64,000 nt of DNA, taken from the NCBI GenBank assembly GCA_033439795.1, contig JAUTDP010000015.1, positions 1-64,000 of the forward strand, read 5' to 3'. Each line of letters opens with the position of its first letter. The first letter of the stretch is position 1. Below, in pieces: positions 1 to 11,700 of this stretch. Source of the DNA: Sordaria brevicollis (lineage: Eukaryota; Ascomycota; Sordariomycetes; Sordariales; Sordariaceae). A model generated the notes under the pieces. The model ran no database searches, was not told the DNA's origin, and worked only from the letters and a program-made list of their open reading frames with translations. A program made the translations under genes and the position numbers.

Positions 1-1289
1 AATAAAAAACGCTTTTTTATAAATTTATTAAAATAAATTTAGAGGAAAATAATAAAAGATTTATAAAAAGTATTAAAATTAATAAAGATAATAAAAATTA
101 TTTTTCTTTAAAAGAGGAAACTACGGATATTATTATCGTTTTATTATATAATAAAAAGTATAACGAAGAGGTATTATTTAATTACTTTCGATTAATTAGA
201 GAAATTAATTTAAAATATTAGAAGAAGAATATAAATAATCTTCCGGAGAATTAATTATTAGCAAAATAATAATTAGAAGGTAGAATAATATAAGACCGAA
301 TAAAGAAAAAGATCCGTAGAAATTTTTTTCGGGAATTACGAAGATTAATAATTAAAAACGCTAAAGATTAAGGGAAGAAGGTCCCGAAATTTAAAAAGAT
401 AAAAGATATTCTATCCTTTGTTAATTTATTTTCTTCTACGTCGCTACGAGGCTTTTTTCTATTTATTTAAATTAATACCTTATATAAAAAAATCGTTTAA
501 AAAATAAAATTAATCGATAATACGCTTTCGGATAATTTTAAACCCGGTAATAACCTTAATTAGAAGAAACGGATATTCGAAGAAGTCTAATATAAAATTT
601 AAGAATAATTAAATAATTTTCTATTTAAATAAGATAAATATATTATTCTACAATTTACGGAATTAATTAAAGGTTTCCGATTAACGTTTAAAACATTTTA
701 ATAAATTTTAGAGAAGAATGAATTATTTAACGAAATTGAAATCGAACTTTTTATTTATATATTTTTTAATTGTAAAAAGGCCTTTATTTGGGAATTTTTT
801 AAATATAGTCTCATTTATAAAAATATAATAGAAAAATAGAAGATTAAAACGGTTACCTATTTAATTTAATAAACGAAAGTAATTCCTATTCTATAAATTT
901 TATATAGAAAAGTTTATAATTTACTTAAGGAACGTATTTAATGCGGAATTCTAAAAAAGAGCTATACTTTTTATTAGAATAATTAATTTTTTATTTAGAA
1001 AAAGGATAGAAAATTCCAATTAATTAATAACGTTTAGAAGATTAATAAAATAATTATCCGTAATATTAATATACTCTTAGGGTACGAATTTTTTAGCGAA
1101 GATTTTATTAGGTACGAGATTTTTTCTTTATTAAATTTATTCTTAAAATATAATAAAATTCAATTTAATAAAGAAAATCGGAATTTAATAATATTTTTAA
1201 TACTTTTTAATTTACTCTATATAATAATATTACCCTAAAGAGGAATTAATTTAATCGTTTAATTTATAAAGGTAATAATTAAAATCCTT

Positions 1290-1990
1290 TACGATTTAAT
1301 CCCTAAAATATATTAGCCTTATTTTAACGATATTTATATTAAAGGCCTAAAAAGCCGGTATAATAACGAATTAATTAATAATAAAGGAGTTTAATATTTT
1401 ATTTACGAATATTTTATTAATATCGATAGAATATTACTAAACGTTAAATTTATTAGCGGAATAATTATTGTAATTAAATCCTAATAGTATAAATAAAAAG
1501 TAATTTTAATCGGTTATATTTATAGTCTTGAAGGTAAATCTCTAAATAAAATTAAAATTAGAAAGATTCGCGAATAAATTTATTATATTATTAAAAAAGC
1601 CAAACCCCGAGGAAAAGAGCTTAAAGAACTTCGAATTTTTCTAAATATCGTTAATTATTACCGGATTTAGATTAAAAATTTTAGAATTATCGTTATTCCG
1701 TTATACGTTATTATAAAGAAGGGAGTTAAATTAATATAAATAGAAAATTAATAATTTACTATAGAATATTTTTAATATAAAGTTATTATTATTCTAATCT
1801 TTATAACCTTCATTTATAATAATAGCGAAATAATTATCTATTTTATTATTAATATTTATATTAAAGGATAAGGAACGGTTATTAAATAATTTAGCCTTAA
1901 TAAAAAGCGATATCCTTATAAATTTAAAAATAATATTTAGTTACCGGTCGAAATTCGTTATAATATTACTAAACGAAAGTTTCGTAATTT
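1290..1990 (+). pseudogene. Element B reverse transcriptase thumb / RNase H fossil
   Basis: The clearest stretch is 1629-1733, which reads FLNIVNYYRI-stop-IKNF followed by PLYVIIKKGVK. This matches the conserved region between reverse transcriptase and RNase H of fungal gypsy elements (FLG-x-NYYR-x-FI-x-NF then PLY-x-L-x-KK). The stop stands where the family has Trp or Phe, consistent with TGG to TAG. Upstream, 1400-1600 carries the weaker thumb region in the same frame. The gene is dead; the call rests on motif order and spacing, not on an alignment. Confidence 0.7.
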
Positions 1991-3059
1991 ATTTTATATT
2001 CTTAAACGATTAAAATATTAATTTTTCGGTACGTATTTTATTATTAAAATAAATATTTAAGTCTTTATTTATTAATTTAATAGCGTAATAAGCGATATTC
2101 CTAATACCCTTTTTATATAATAGATTATTTAAATAAAATACTTCGATTTTAATATAAAATATATCCTTGGAATTAAAAATACCGTAGTTAACGGCTTTTC
2201 CCGGAAACCTCTTAAAAAAAGTAATTTAAAAGAGAAATATTTTAAGGAAAATATTAACGATTTTATCGACGCTTAAATTTATTATCTTTTTACCGAAAAA
2301 TATATAAAAGGGGAGCGGATTTTATTCGACGAATATTTTAATTATTCGGAAAATATAGTTCGTTATTTATTCTTATTCCCTATTCCCGTATAATATAATA
2401 AAATATTTATTATACGGTAAACCTTTAAAAAAAACGCCTTTAAGTATTTTATTTACTATTAAAAGCTTTAATTACAAATAATTTATAAGCGTATTTACCC
2501 TCGTTTTTTAATTAATAATAAGATATAATAAAAGCTAATTATATAACGTTATTATAATGAAGCCGGCTATCGAAGAAGGGAAGGAATTTATAGACGGATT
2601 ATTAAATACTATTATTAATATAGGATATATATTTAAATCGAAAATATAATCCGTAATTATATTATTTATTAAATATACGCTTCTAAACGTTATAAAGATA
2701 AATATAAATAATTATTTCTAATTTTTTAACTTTTTAGCCGGTAGACTTTAAACGTTTAATATTTATTAGGCGGAAAGGGAAAACGATAAGTATTAATTAA
2801 AATTAGAAATAATTTAACGAATTATATAGAAGTAAAAATTCTTCCAATATTAACGTCGAAATATATTATTATTTTCTTCCGGGAAGTATTTTTATATTAG
2901 GGATATCCTTTTAATATTTTTATCGATAATAGTTCCGAATTTTAAAGAGAATTTACCGAAGTACTTAATAACTTCCAAATCTTATTAATACGAATAGTAC
3001 TTTATAATTACCGAATTAATAGAGTTAATAAATAAGGGTATTTAATAATTATTATAGTA

Positions 3060-3228
3060 CTAATTAAATTAATAAAAGGAATTAACAAAGGATAGAAGGA
3101 TTTACTCCCTTATATCCTTTTTATTAATTGTATTATTATTCGTAATAATTACGGATTTACTCCCTTTTAATTAGCCTATAATTATAATCCTATTACTCCT
3201 ATTAAATTCGATTATTTATTTTAGAGGC
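3060..3228 (+). pseudogene. Element B integrase fossil, N-terminal side of the split
   Basis: The frame reads LLPYILFINC then GFTPFQLAYNYNPITPIKF (Q is a TAA codon here). This is the fungal gypsy integrase segment usually seen as ALWADRTT then GYSPFELVYG-x-EP-x-LPIE. Element A is inserted a few codons later, and the C-terminal part continues from 10919 in the same frame once one copy of the AATCG target duplication is removed. Confidence 0.75.
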
Positions 3229-3234
3229 TAATCG

Positions 3235-3520
3235 TATTAAAGGATAGCGTTAGCACTGTTAGGTATATAATGAAATATATATTGTTGTACGAAGGAAGGG
3301 AAGGGAGAAGTGTATACGGAGGACTGGATATATAAGCGCGAGCCTATACCCTAGTCCGTACGCACCTACGTAATACTATACGTAATTATAAGTAATTAGA
3401 TTTAGATTATATCGAATTATAGTATACGTACTATAATCGGGAATAGTCGTTAGGGATTTGGGTACCTATATAGGTAATTAATGCGTATACCGGGTATAGT
3501 ATAGGTATAATCCTATAATA
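3235..3520 (-). repeat. Element A 3' LTR (left)
   Basis: A 286-bp LTR matching 10628-10913 along its whole length. Its outer (left) end keeps TG/CA sites, for example TTAGCACTGTTAGG, where the inner end of the other copy reads TTAATATTATTAAA. Its terminal CA has become TA. Confidence 0.93.
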
Positions 3521-3532
3521 TTATCCCCCTTT
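3521..3532 (-). other. Element A polypurine tract
   Basis: On the minus strand the 12 bases directly before the left LTR read AAAGGGGGATAA. A purine run touching the 3' LTR is the expected plus-strand primer of an LTR retrotransposon and fixes the orientation as minus. Confidence 0.7.
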
Positions 3533-4679
3533 AAAAGAAGTTCGTAAAATTGAAAAAATTTATATATATATATAATTATAATTTAGAATCCTTTATTAAT
3601 TTATTAAATATTTCTAATTATAATATTAATTATATTTTAAATTATTTATTTATTAAAAATCGTATAATCTTTATTATTGCCTCTATAAATCCTTCTTCTA
3701 CTTCCTTTTCGGTTAGTAATAATTCCGTTTTAAAAATAGTGAATTATTATATTAAGTAGGCGGAGCGGTAGCGTAAAGCGCGGGGTTCGGTATTAACGTC
3801 GGGTTATTCGTTGTAAATAACGGGGTTCGTTATCGGGTATTTTCCTTTTTATTCGAAGCGGTCGAGAAATTCTTTAATATAAGGTAATATTAATTTATTG
3901 GGGTAATTGTAATAAAATTCCTAAAAATATATTTTATAATTAATAACGTTATTAACCTTTTTTTAAATAGGGTTATAATCGCCCTTCTATTTAATTAGGT
4001 AATATTAATAACGGTTTTTTCTTTTTTATTTAATATTTAGTAATTTATTAAATTCTTATTTAATATATTCTTCGTAATTGTTGGTACGAATTATAATTTT
4101 ACTTTCGTTAGTATGGATATTAGAATCGACGATTTAGTTAGGGAGATTTTAGCCGGTTTAATATTAAATTATCGAAATATAGAAAATTGGCGAATATTTT
4201 ATATTATTAGGTAATTATAATTTAATAGTATATAAGTCCGCTTTTAAGACTTTAAATAATCCTTCCTAGCGAAGGGAGAATTTAATATATAGGTAATTAT
4301 TAATTAGGTTAAACGTATTAAGTAGGATAGTATCCCCTTCTTTATATTTTATTAAATCGATTTACTTTTTATTAGCGTTCTTTTCGTATTGGTTTTAATT
4401 ATATTTAATCTATTAAATTACAAAATTCCAAATTTTATAGAAGCGGTCGGCGAATTTATTAACTTTATAATATTTTTTTAATTATATAGGTAATAATATT
4501 AACGGTAAAGGGTTATAAAGTTCGGTATTTATACGGGGGTAATAATTATAATTGGCGAAGAAAGGTAATAAATTTATTAACGAAGATATTACGTTATTAT
4601 TAACGAATTTTATAAAGGGAAATTATTTAACCTAATCGGTTTATATTTAATTAATATATAATCGGAGGTATTATTTTAT

Positions 4680-4709
4680 TTCTACGTTAATACGTTCGGT
4701 TTGGGCGTT
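4680..4709 (-). pseudogene. Element A integrase catalytic-Glu region fossil
   Basis: On the minus strand this reads NAQTERINVE, matching the gypsy integrase block around the third catalytic residue (usually DGQTERVN). The Glu codon follows a C, a context RIP rarely mutates, and it is preserved. The remainder of the integrase is too degraded for firm borders; it probably extends from about 5.4 to 3.9 kb. Confidence 0.7.
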
Positions 4710-6289
4710 CGTTTAAGGTTGGAAAGCGGAGGTTAAAGTACGTTTAATATTTAGGCGCTAATATAAGGAGGATTAAAATTATAATACGAATTAAATACTT
4801 TTATCCGAAAGGATAGAATTTAGAAGGTTATAAAAATAATAAACGTAATTAATAAAATATTTAATTAATTCTTTTATTAATAATATAATTATTAGTATAA
4901 AATATTGTATTTTTATTAGCCGGTTAACGATAATATAAATATATTTAAATTCTTAATTAAAATAGAAATTATTAAGGAGTAGAGTAATATAATTAATAGA
5001 AATATAGATTTAGGGAATTAGTACGATAGGTAGGGTTTTAAAGAGGCTAATAGAATTACGTTTAAAGAATTTAATCTTTATATAAAGTAAGTAAATTTTA
5101 TAAAATATATATACGTTATTAACTATACCCTTTTAATAGAATTTTCGGGATAGGAGTTTATAAATAGCGTTATAATTAAGGTAGTTTGCGTTAAGCGAAT
5201 TATATTAGCGATTAATTAATTGGAATTAGAATTCTTTATTATAAGGGTCGATTATTATATAGTTACGTTATTTAATAATATTATTAAGGGTGATTTAATA
5301 TTCATTAAAAGTTTTATAGAGGATTTTATAAATTGAAATTAGTTAATTACGGTTATTCAAGTCGTTTAGGGCGGAGATTATTTCCTAAAGGAATATAGAA
5401 TTTTCGTAATTATTTAAAATGATATTATCGATCGATTTATTTTTATAGTCGTTTATTAGGGAGAGGGAGTAATAAGAAGTTGGGTTTTCTTCGTCGAAGT
5501 AATTATTTACGAATTATAAGGATTAGAGAAGGGTACGTTAATAAGCGGCGAAGCGTTTATTTTTAATACCTACGGGGATGTCGTTAAGCTTTTTATTAAG
5601 GGTATTAGGGCGTAAATTTTTCGATTTTAGGGTATATTAAATTTAAAAATTGAAATGTAATAAAAATTATAATTAATATATATATTATTATATAAATTAT
5701 TTATTAATTATAAAGGTTTTTAAATTTTTATAGTCCGTTAGGATATTAAATAATTATTATACTCTTTTAAATTCGGGTTATTATTCTTTTAACGCTTTAA
5801 TAATAATTAAGAGTTTTTTATTATAAACGTTATAATTATACTTTTAGGTTATATATTTTATTAAAAAGTAAGCGATTAAGTATAATATTCCGTCGTTACT
5901 ATATTATAAAAATATACCCTTTATTATTTAATTAAATATATTTATTTCGATTATAGTTTTTTTAATTTAATTATAAATTTTTAATACGGGTTTAATTACG
6001 AAGGCCTTTTTTAATATATTAAAAGCGGATTAATAGTAATCGGATTATAATTATAGTACGTTTTTTTTTATTAATTTATATAATAGGGATATTATTATCG
6101 AGAATATTTTAATAAAACGTTAATAGAAGTTTACGAAGCCGAGGAATTATTAGAGCGATTTTTTGGATTAAAGTAGCGTTTAATTGAGTACGGTTTTAAT
6201 TTTATTTAGATTTATTTTAATACTATTTAATATAATAATTAGGCCGAGGTATTTCGTACGTTTCGTATAAAATTTATATTTATCGATAT

Positions 6290-6395
6290 TTACGTTTAAA
6301 TTAATTTTAATTAGGCGTTTAAAGACGTCGTTAACGTATTATTCGTAATCCTTTTCGTTATTAGAATATATAAAAATATTATTAAAATAGGCAGT
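6290..6395 (-). pseudogene. Element A reverse transcriptase active-site fossil
   Basis: On the minus strand the frame reads AYFNNIFIYSNNEKDYE then a stop, then YVNDVFKRL. This is the reverse-transcriptase block that normally reads AYLDDILIYS-x-x-x-x-EHE-x-HV-x-x-VL-x-RL. Both aspartates of YxDD (6378-6383) are Asn, by GAT to AAT at TpG sites, which would abolish catalysis. Confidence 0.85.
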
Positions 6396-9300
6396 CGTAT
6401 AAACGTTAAGAATATTATATAAAATATCGTTAATATAATTTTAAAAGGCGCTAGGGGCGCTTTAGAGGCTAAAAGGTATAATTAGGGATTCGAATAATTT
6501 AAATTTTATTATAAATACGGTTAATTATTTATAACCTTTTTTAATACGGACCCGGTTGAAAGTAGTAATAATATTTAATTTAATAAAAATTTTAGCGTAA
6601 TAAATAGCGTCGAATATTTTTTTAATAAATAAGAATAGGTAACGGGATTTAAGGGTAATATTATTAATATTTTAATAATCAATATAAATATAAACTCTTT
6701 TTCTTAGTTTTTTAATTAAGAATATAGGAGCGGAGGCTTTTAATTGCGATAACCGGATAAATTTCTTTTTTAAATTATTATCGATTTATTTTTTAATAAC
6801 GTTAAATTCTTTTAAACTAAAAATATAATTATAGGAAGTAAATAATATAGCGTTAAATTTAAATTCGAATTTAAAATCGTAAGACCGGTTGGAGGGTAAT
6901 ATATTAATACTTTCTTAGCGGAAATTATTTATCTATTATTAATATTACCGAGGTAATTTTTATTAAATTTAAACATCGGTTTTTAGGGGTTTATTTACCT
7001 TTTTATAGAATTTGGTAATATTTTTAGACGTAATTTTACTAATATTAATACTATTAGTAATAAAGTAACGGTTAATAGTCTCTTTATAAGTTTAGAAATC
7101 GGAAATATCGTTTATAAGTATAATTAAAGTAGAGATTTTAATTACTTTAATAACTTCCTTACTTCCGATATTATAAAGTATATCAATTTAAATATAATAA
7201 TTACTATTAAAAAACTTTTTATAATAAATTATTTTACTATTTATAATATCTTTAATTATATTAACCGTAAGGTTATTACTAATTATATTCGGGGTTAGGG
7301 CGCCTTTTTCTTCCGTTATTTTATCTTCGTCCGTTATATATTAGATATTTTTTATTATATTCGCTTTTATTATACGGATAATTTAAAATTTGTATTTTTT
7401 AGCGAATTAATTAAATATAATTATTAGGAATTCTTTAATATTAATTAAATCAAAGGGTCTTTTAAAAATATAGTAAAAGCGGACCGGCGTTTAATAATTA
7501 GGGAAAGAAATACGTATTCTTCCAATTAAGCAATACAATATAGGGATTATACGTAATAGGGGAGGGGGGTAGTAACGTATTATAATTATTAATATAAGAA
7601 TTTAACCGTTAATAATTTTACTAATAAGGACTATATTTATTTTATTAATAACCTTCTATTTAAATTTATTAAAACGTTAATAAGCGGCGCGTTTAACGAT
7701 TATAAAAATAGAGATCCGGCGAACGGCTTCCGACGGTAAAACGGAGGTATCCGGCTCTCTTTTATTAAGGACGTTTAAAATAAAAGGTTTTTAATATATT
7801 AATTACATTTTAAGAGAATTCCTAAGAATAATAATAAAGGGTATACCGTTAAGAATAATAATTAAAAGCGTATCGATATTATATTTATATAATAATAATA
7901 CGTAATATAAATAGCGGAATACTTTTAGGGGAAAATAATTATATTATTCGTAAGCAGAGCCGAAAATAAAGCAATCGTTAAATTAATCGATATTAAGGGC
8001 GTAATAAATTAATTACGGATATCCGAAAATAATAGGATTATCCTTTATAAAATCGTAAATAAAAAGATCGATAAATTCGTAATATACGCCAATATTTATA
8101 ATTAAACGATTAAAATATATAATACTCCCCTTCGTTTAATTATTAGCGAAATATAGGAGTTTAGGGAATTGGAGTTTAAAAATTGGGAGATTATTATATA
8201 AAACGAAACGACGGTTAATAAACTTTAGGGCGGTATAACCATTATTAACGAATACGGTATAATATATTTTATATAATTTATAAAATAAGTAGATAGAAAG
8301 ATTTAATAAATTGGGGTATTTATAACGGTTATTTATAGAAGATTTATTAATTTTAATAATTTCAAATTTAATTATAAGGATATTCTTTAATTATCCTCCT
8401 CTTTACTTATATTTAATAAACGTTGGCCTTTAATTGCAATTTAAGCGGGAGGTTATATATTTCCCTAACCGTTAATAAAACCGTTTTTATTATTTATAAC
8501 CGGGTTTACGAAATTATAAGGGTATATAGGGGTAAGGTAATAAATAGGCTACTATTATAATATAAAATAATTAAGAGCCGGAATATTAGGAATAGGAATA
8601 CCTATAGTATTAATATTATAATAATTATATTAACCGTATTTATATTAATTTTAGGCGGGACGTTATTATTAATTACTATTATTATTATTATTTTTCTCCT
8701 TTTTTTTTTTATCCTTCTTCTCTTTCTTCTCCTTTTCTCTCTCTTTACGTAATTTGCGTTCGGGTACCTCCTTTTTAAATTAAATACGACCTTTATATTT
8801 AACAGAAAAATAACTTTTATAATTATAATGGGTATAAATATCGGTCTTTATACGATATTAAAATACGTTATTATTAATTATATAGGAGATTTAAACGTCG
8901 GAGGCGGATATAGAGTCGAAATTTATAGTAATACCGCCTTCGTTAATAGTAAATTCGGGAGCGGAACCGTTCGTATTATTAAAAATAGAATTGGAACCGG
9001 TAGCGGGGTTATTAATATTAAATTTATGATAAGGGTTAGCGATTTTATTATATTAATCCTTTTATTCGAATTATTTAGCGAAGTTGCGGGTTATTTCGAA
9101 TTATTCGTTAAATTTATTATTTTTGGGCTAGGGGTATTATAGGGCGATAACGTTATAAAGGCGTTCGGTTAAACGTTAACGGAAGTAATAGATTTTTATA
9201 TTATTATTAAATTAATAACGTTCGATAATAATAACGAATTTATCTTCGAAATTAAATTATTTTATTTTACTTATTTTTAAGTCTTTAAATTTATAACGAA

Positions 9301-10627
9301 TTTAAATTATAATATCGATATTATTATATTTATTAATTTTTTATTTAAATAAATCGAAGGCGGTAAATTATTTAGCTAATTTATTAAATAAAATCTTAAT
9401 AAATTCAGGCTTAATTACTTTTTAAAGCTTATTGCAAAAGGAGTAGGAAATTAAGGAAAATTTAGCATCTTCGGTTTTAAAAACGGAAAACTTATTTTTA
9501 AAAATGAATAAAATATTAATACGCTATTAATAAAATTTGGTAACTTTTTTAAGAACTTTATTAATATTATCGAAAATAGGGGAAACGACGATACGCAATA
9601 CCGATTTATAATTATTACTATTATTATTTCCAATTAGGTCGTTAATAATTATATTATTAAATTCGGATTTAGAATTATTAGAATTAGAATTATTATTATT
9701 ATTATCGTCGGGTAAGGGTATAGACGCGGGGTCGGTAAATTTAAATAGACGTTAGCGAAGGTTATTAATTATTTTTTAATATTTAATTATTTTATATTTA
9801 ATTGCATTTTGGGAATTAATTTTGAAATTAGAATAACGCTTTTAAGCGTTAAATAAACTTTATTAAAGGGTAATTAAACGAATTTAAAAGTTATTAATAA
9901 TATCGTTATATTAAGAAGCGGTATTAGTAAAAACCTATTTATAGGCGTTATATTAGGCTTATTATTTAGCGGTAACGTTTAAAAATTAAAGGGTATAATT
10001 AATTTTAAAAATTACGAAATTAATATTAAAAATTATATTAGTCTAATCCTTATTTTAGATTAAAATACGGAATTAATTAAAATTTTAGCGCAATTGGTTA
10101 TTTTCGTTTTCGGATTATTAAAAATCCTTTTTAGTATTTTAAAGTTCGGTAGTAATAGAAATAACGTTAGATTATATAAAGCGGATAAACGCGTAAATAA
10201 CAATTAGGAATATAAAATAATTATTTAAATTAAAAGTTTAAATAATAAAGACCAGGATAGTAATAAAATTATTATTAAGCGCGTAAATAACGTCGGTAAA
10301 TTGGTCCTAAAATTCGATATTACGAAGGTCGATATTTCCAATTTCGGAAAGCGTAATAATTATAATAAAAGTATTAATAATTATAACGGAGATTGGATTA
10401 AATATTAATCGTTTAAATTAATATATTTTAATAAGTATAAGGGAAAAGAGAATACGAACGACCGTAATAGTAATACTCGTTTTAATAATTATTTAATTCG
10501 AATTAACCGTAGGACCATCGCTAGAACGTTAACCGCTAAAGAAACGAATTTTAATATTAATTAATATAATTAACGATTAATCTTCTTCGAAAATTATACG
10601 CGTAGCGTTAAAGAAAATATAATAAAT

Positions 10628-10913
10628 TATTAAGGGATAGCGTTAATATTATTAAATATATAATAAAATATATATTATTATACGAAGGAAGGGAAGGGAG
10701 AAATGTATACGGAAGATTGGATATATGGGCGCGAGTTTATACCCTAGTCCGTACGCACCTACGTAATATTGTACGTAACTATAGGTGACTAGATCTAAAT
10801 TATATCGAACTATAGTATACGTACTATAGTCGGGAATGGTCGTTGGGGATTTAGGCACTTATATAGGTGGTTAGTGCGTATACCGGGTATAGTATAGGTA
10901 TAATCCTGTAACA
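10628..10913 (-). repeat. Element A 5' LTR (right)
   Basis: A 286-bp copy of 3235-3520. The outer right end is better preserved and ends GTAACA, whereas the corresponding inner end of the left LTR reads ATAATA. It is followed at once by the AATCG target duplication. Confidence 0.93.
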
Positions 10914-10918
10914 AATCG

Positions 10919-11700
10919 AATAGGAAAAATATTTAGAGAAATATACAATAAATAAATTAATCGCCGCTGTCGTTTAAATATATTATAATATTAAATACTA
11001 TTTTTAATAAGCGGCCGAAAAGGTTACTAATATTAGGAGGAAAATTACCGCGTAAAGAGATTCCGTTAATTTCTATAAAATAAGACCGAAAAACGCTATT
11101 ATTAATATTAGAAATCTTATCCTTATTTACAATAATATTCGGAGAATTAATATAAATATTACTAAAAAATTAAATTATAAATAGAAAGGTCTTTATAAAG
11201 TCGTTAATATTATTAATAGAAATACTTATTATTACGCCCAATTAAATAAAATTCGTTTTAAAAGGTTAATTTCTTTTAAAAATATTAAAAAGTTTATTTA
11301 CCGAAATAGTATACTCTTTAATCCTAATAAAGAATATAAAGAATTCGATAATTTTAATACTATTAATAATTTATAAGTCCTTAAAGAAGTTTAAATTAAT
11401 AAATATCTACTTTCTATATAAGAATAAGCGCGAAAATCAAAAGTAAAGTAAATTTAAACCCGTTAAAATATTAAAAAAGAATGCGAACAAAATTAAAAAT
11501 TTATTATCGAATTAGAATTTATTAAACCCGAAGGCCCTTAATATTATTTTAATAAAGACGAAATCGAATTAGAATCGGAATTAAAACCCGAATTAAAGAC
11601 GAAATTAATATCGCGCCCAAATTTAAATTTAAACCAACCTCTGAAATTAAAATAAATATATTCTTTAATATTTACTTCGTTACTTTTTACTATTATTCGT
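10919..11700 (+). mobile_element. Element B, 3' part after the element A insertion
   Basis: Resumes the element B integrase frame directly after the AATCG duplication. The stretch 11095-11340 reads with few stops and contains GLYKVV then NTYYYAQLNKIRFKR, matching the C-terminal integrase block of fungal gypsy elements (GPY-x-V then GTY-x-LAELDGT). An acidic, charged tail continues to about 11.6 kb. The right border is not resolved; 11700 is an estimate. Confidence 0.7.

Larger units (their letters stand above)
1..3234 (+). mobile_element. Element B, 5' part: RIP-degraded Ty3/gypsy retrotransposon, cut by window start
   Basis: AT-rich DNA almost free of TG and CA dinucleotides. On the plus strand, fossil pol domains are readable in the usual gypsy order: reverse transcriptase/RNase H near 1.3-2.0 kb, then integrase up to 3.23 kb. 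Element A interrupts the integrase at AATCG, and the same reading frame resumes at 10919. The left LTR lies before the window and I found no convincing right LTR, so the true borders are unknown. Frames are broken by TAA and TAG codons that are explained by CAA to TAA and TGG to TAG changes. Confidence 0.8.
3235..10913 (-). mobile_element. Element A: complete-structure, RIP-dead Ty3/gypsy retrotransposon nested in element B
   Basis: A 7,679-bp element with two 286-bp LTRs of equal length, flanked by the 5-bp duplication AATCG at 3230-3234 and 10914-10918. Orientation is minus: a polypurine tract abuts the left LTR on the minus strand, and reverse transcriptase (about 6.3 kb) precedes integrase (about 4.7 kb) when read leftwards. 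The reverse-transcriptase active site reads YFNN, so the element is inactive. No intact frame remains. The short open frame at 8828-9142 carries no recognisable domain. The region from 7 to 10.6 kb should hold gag, but I recognise nothing specific in it. Confidence 0.9.

Noticed and set aside
8828..9142. Open plus-strand frame of 104 codons in element A
   Set aside because: It lies within an inactive minus-strand retrotransposon, has no recognisable motif, and frames of this length arise when RIP removes G-containing stops' context; no support for a gene.
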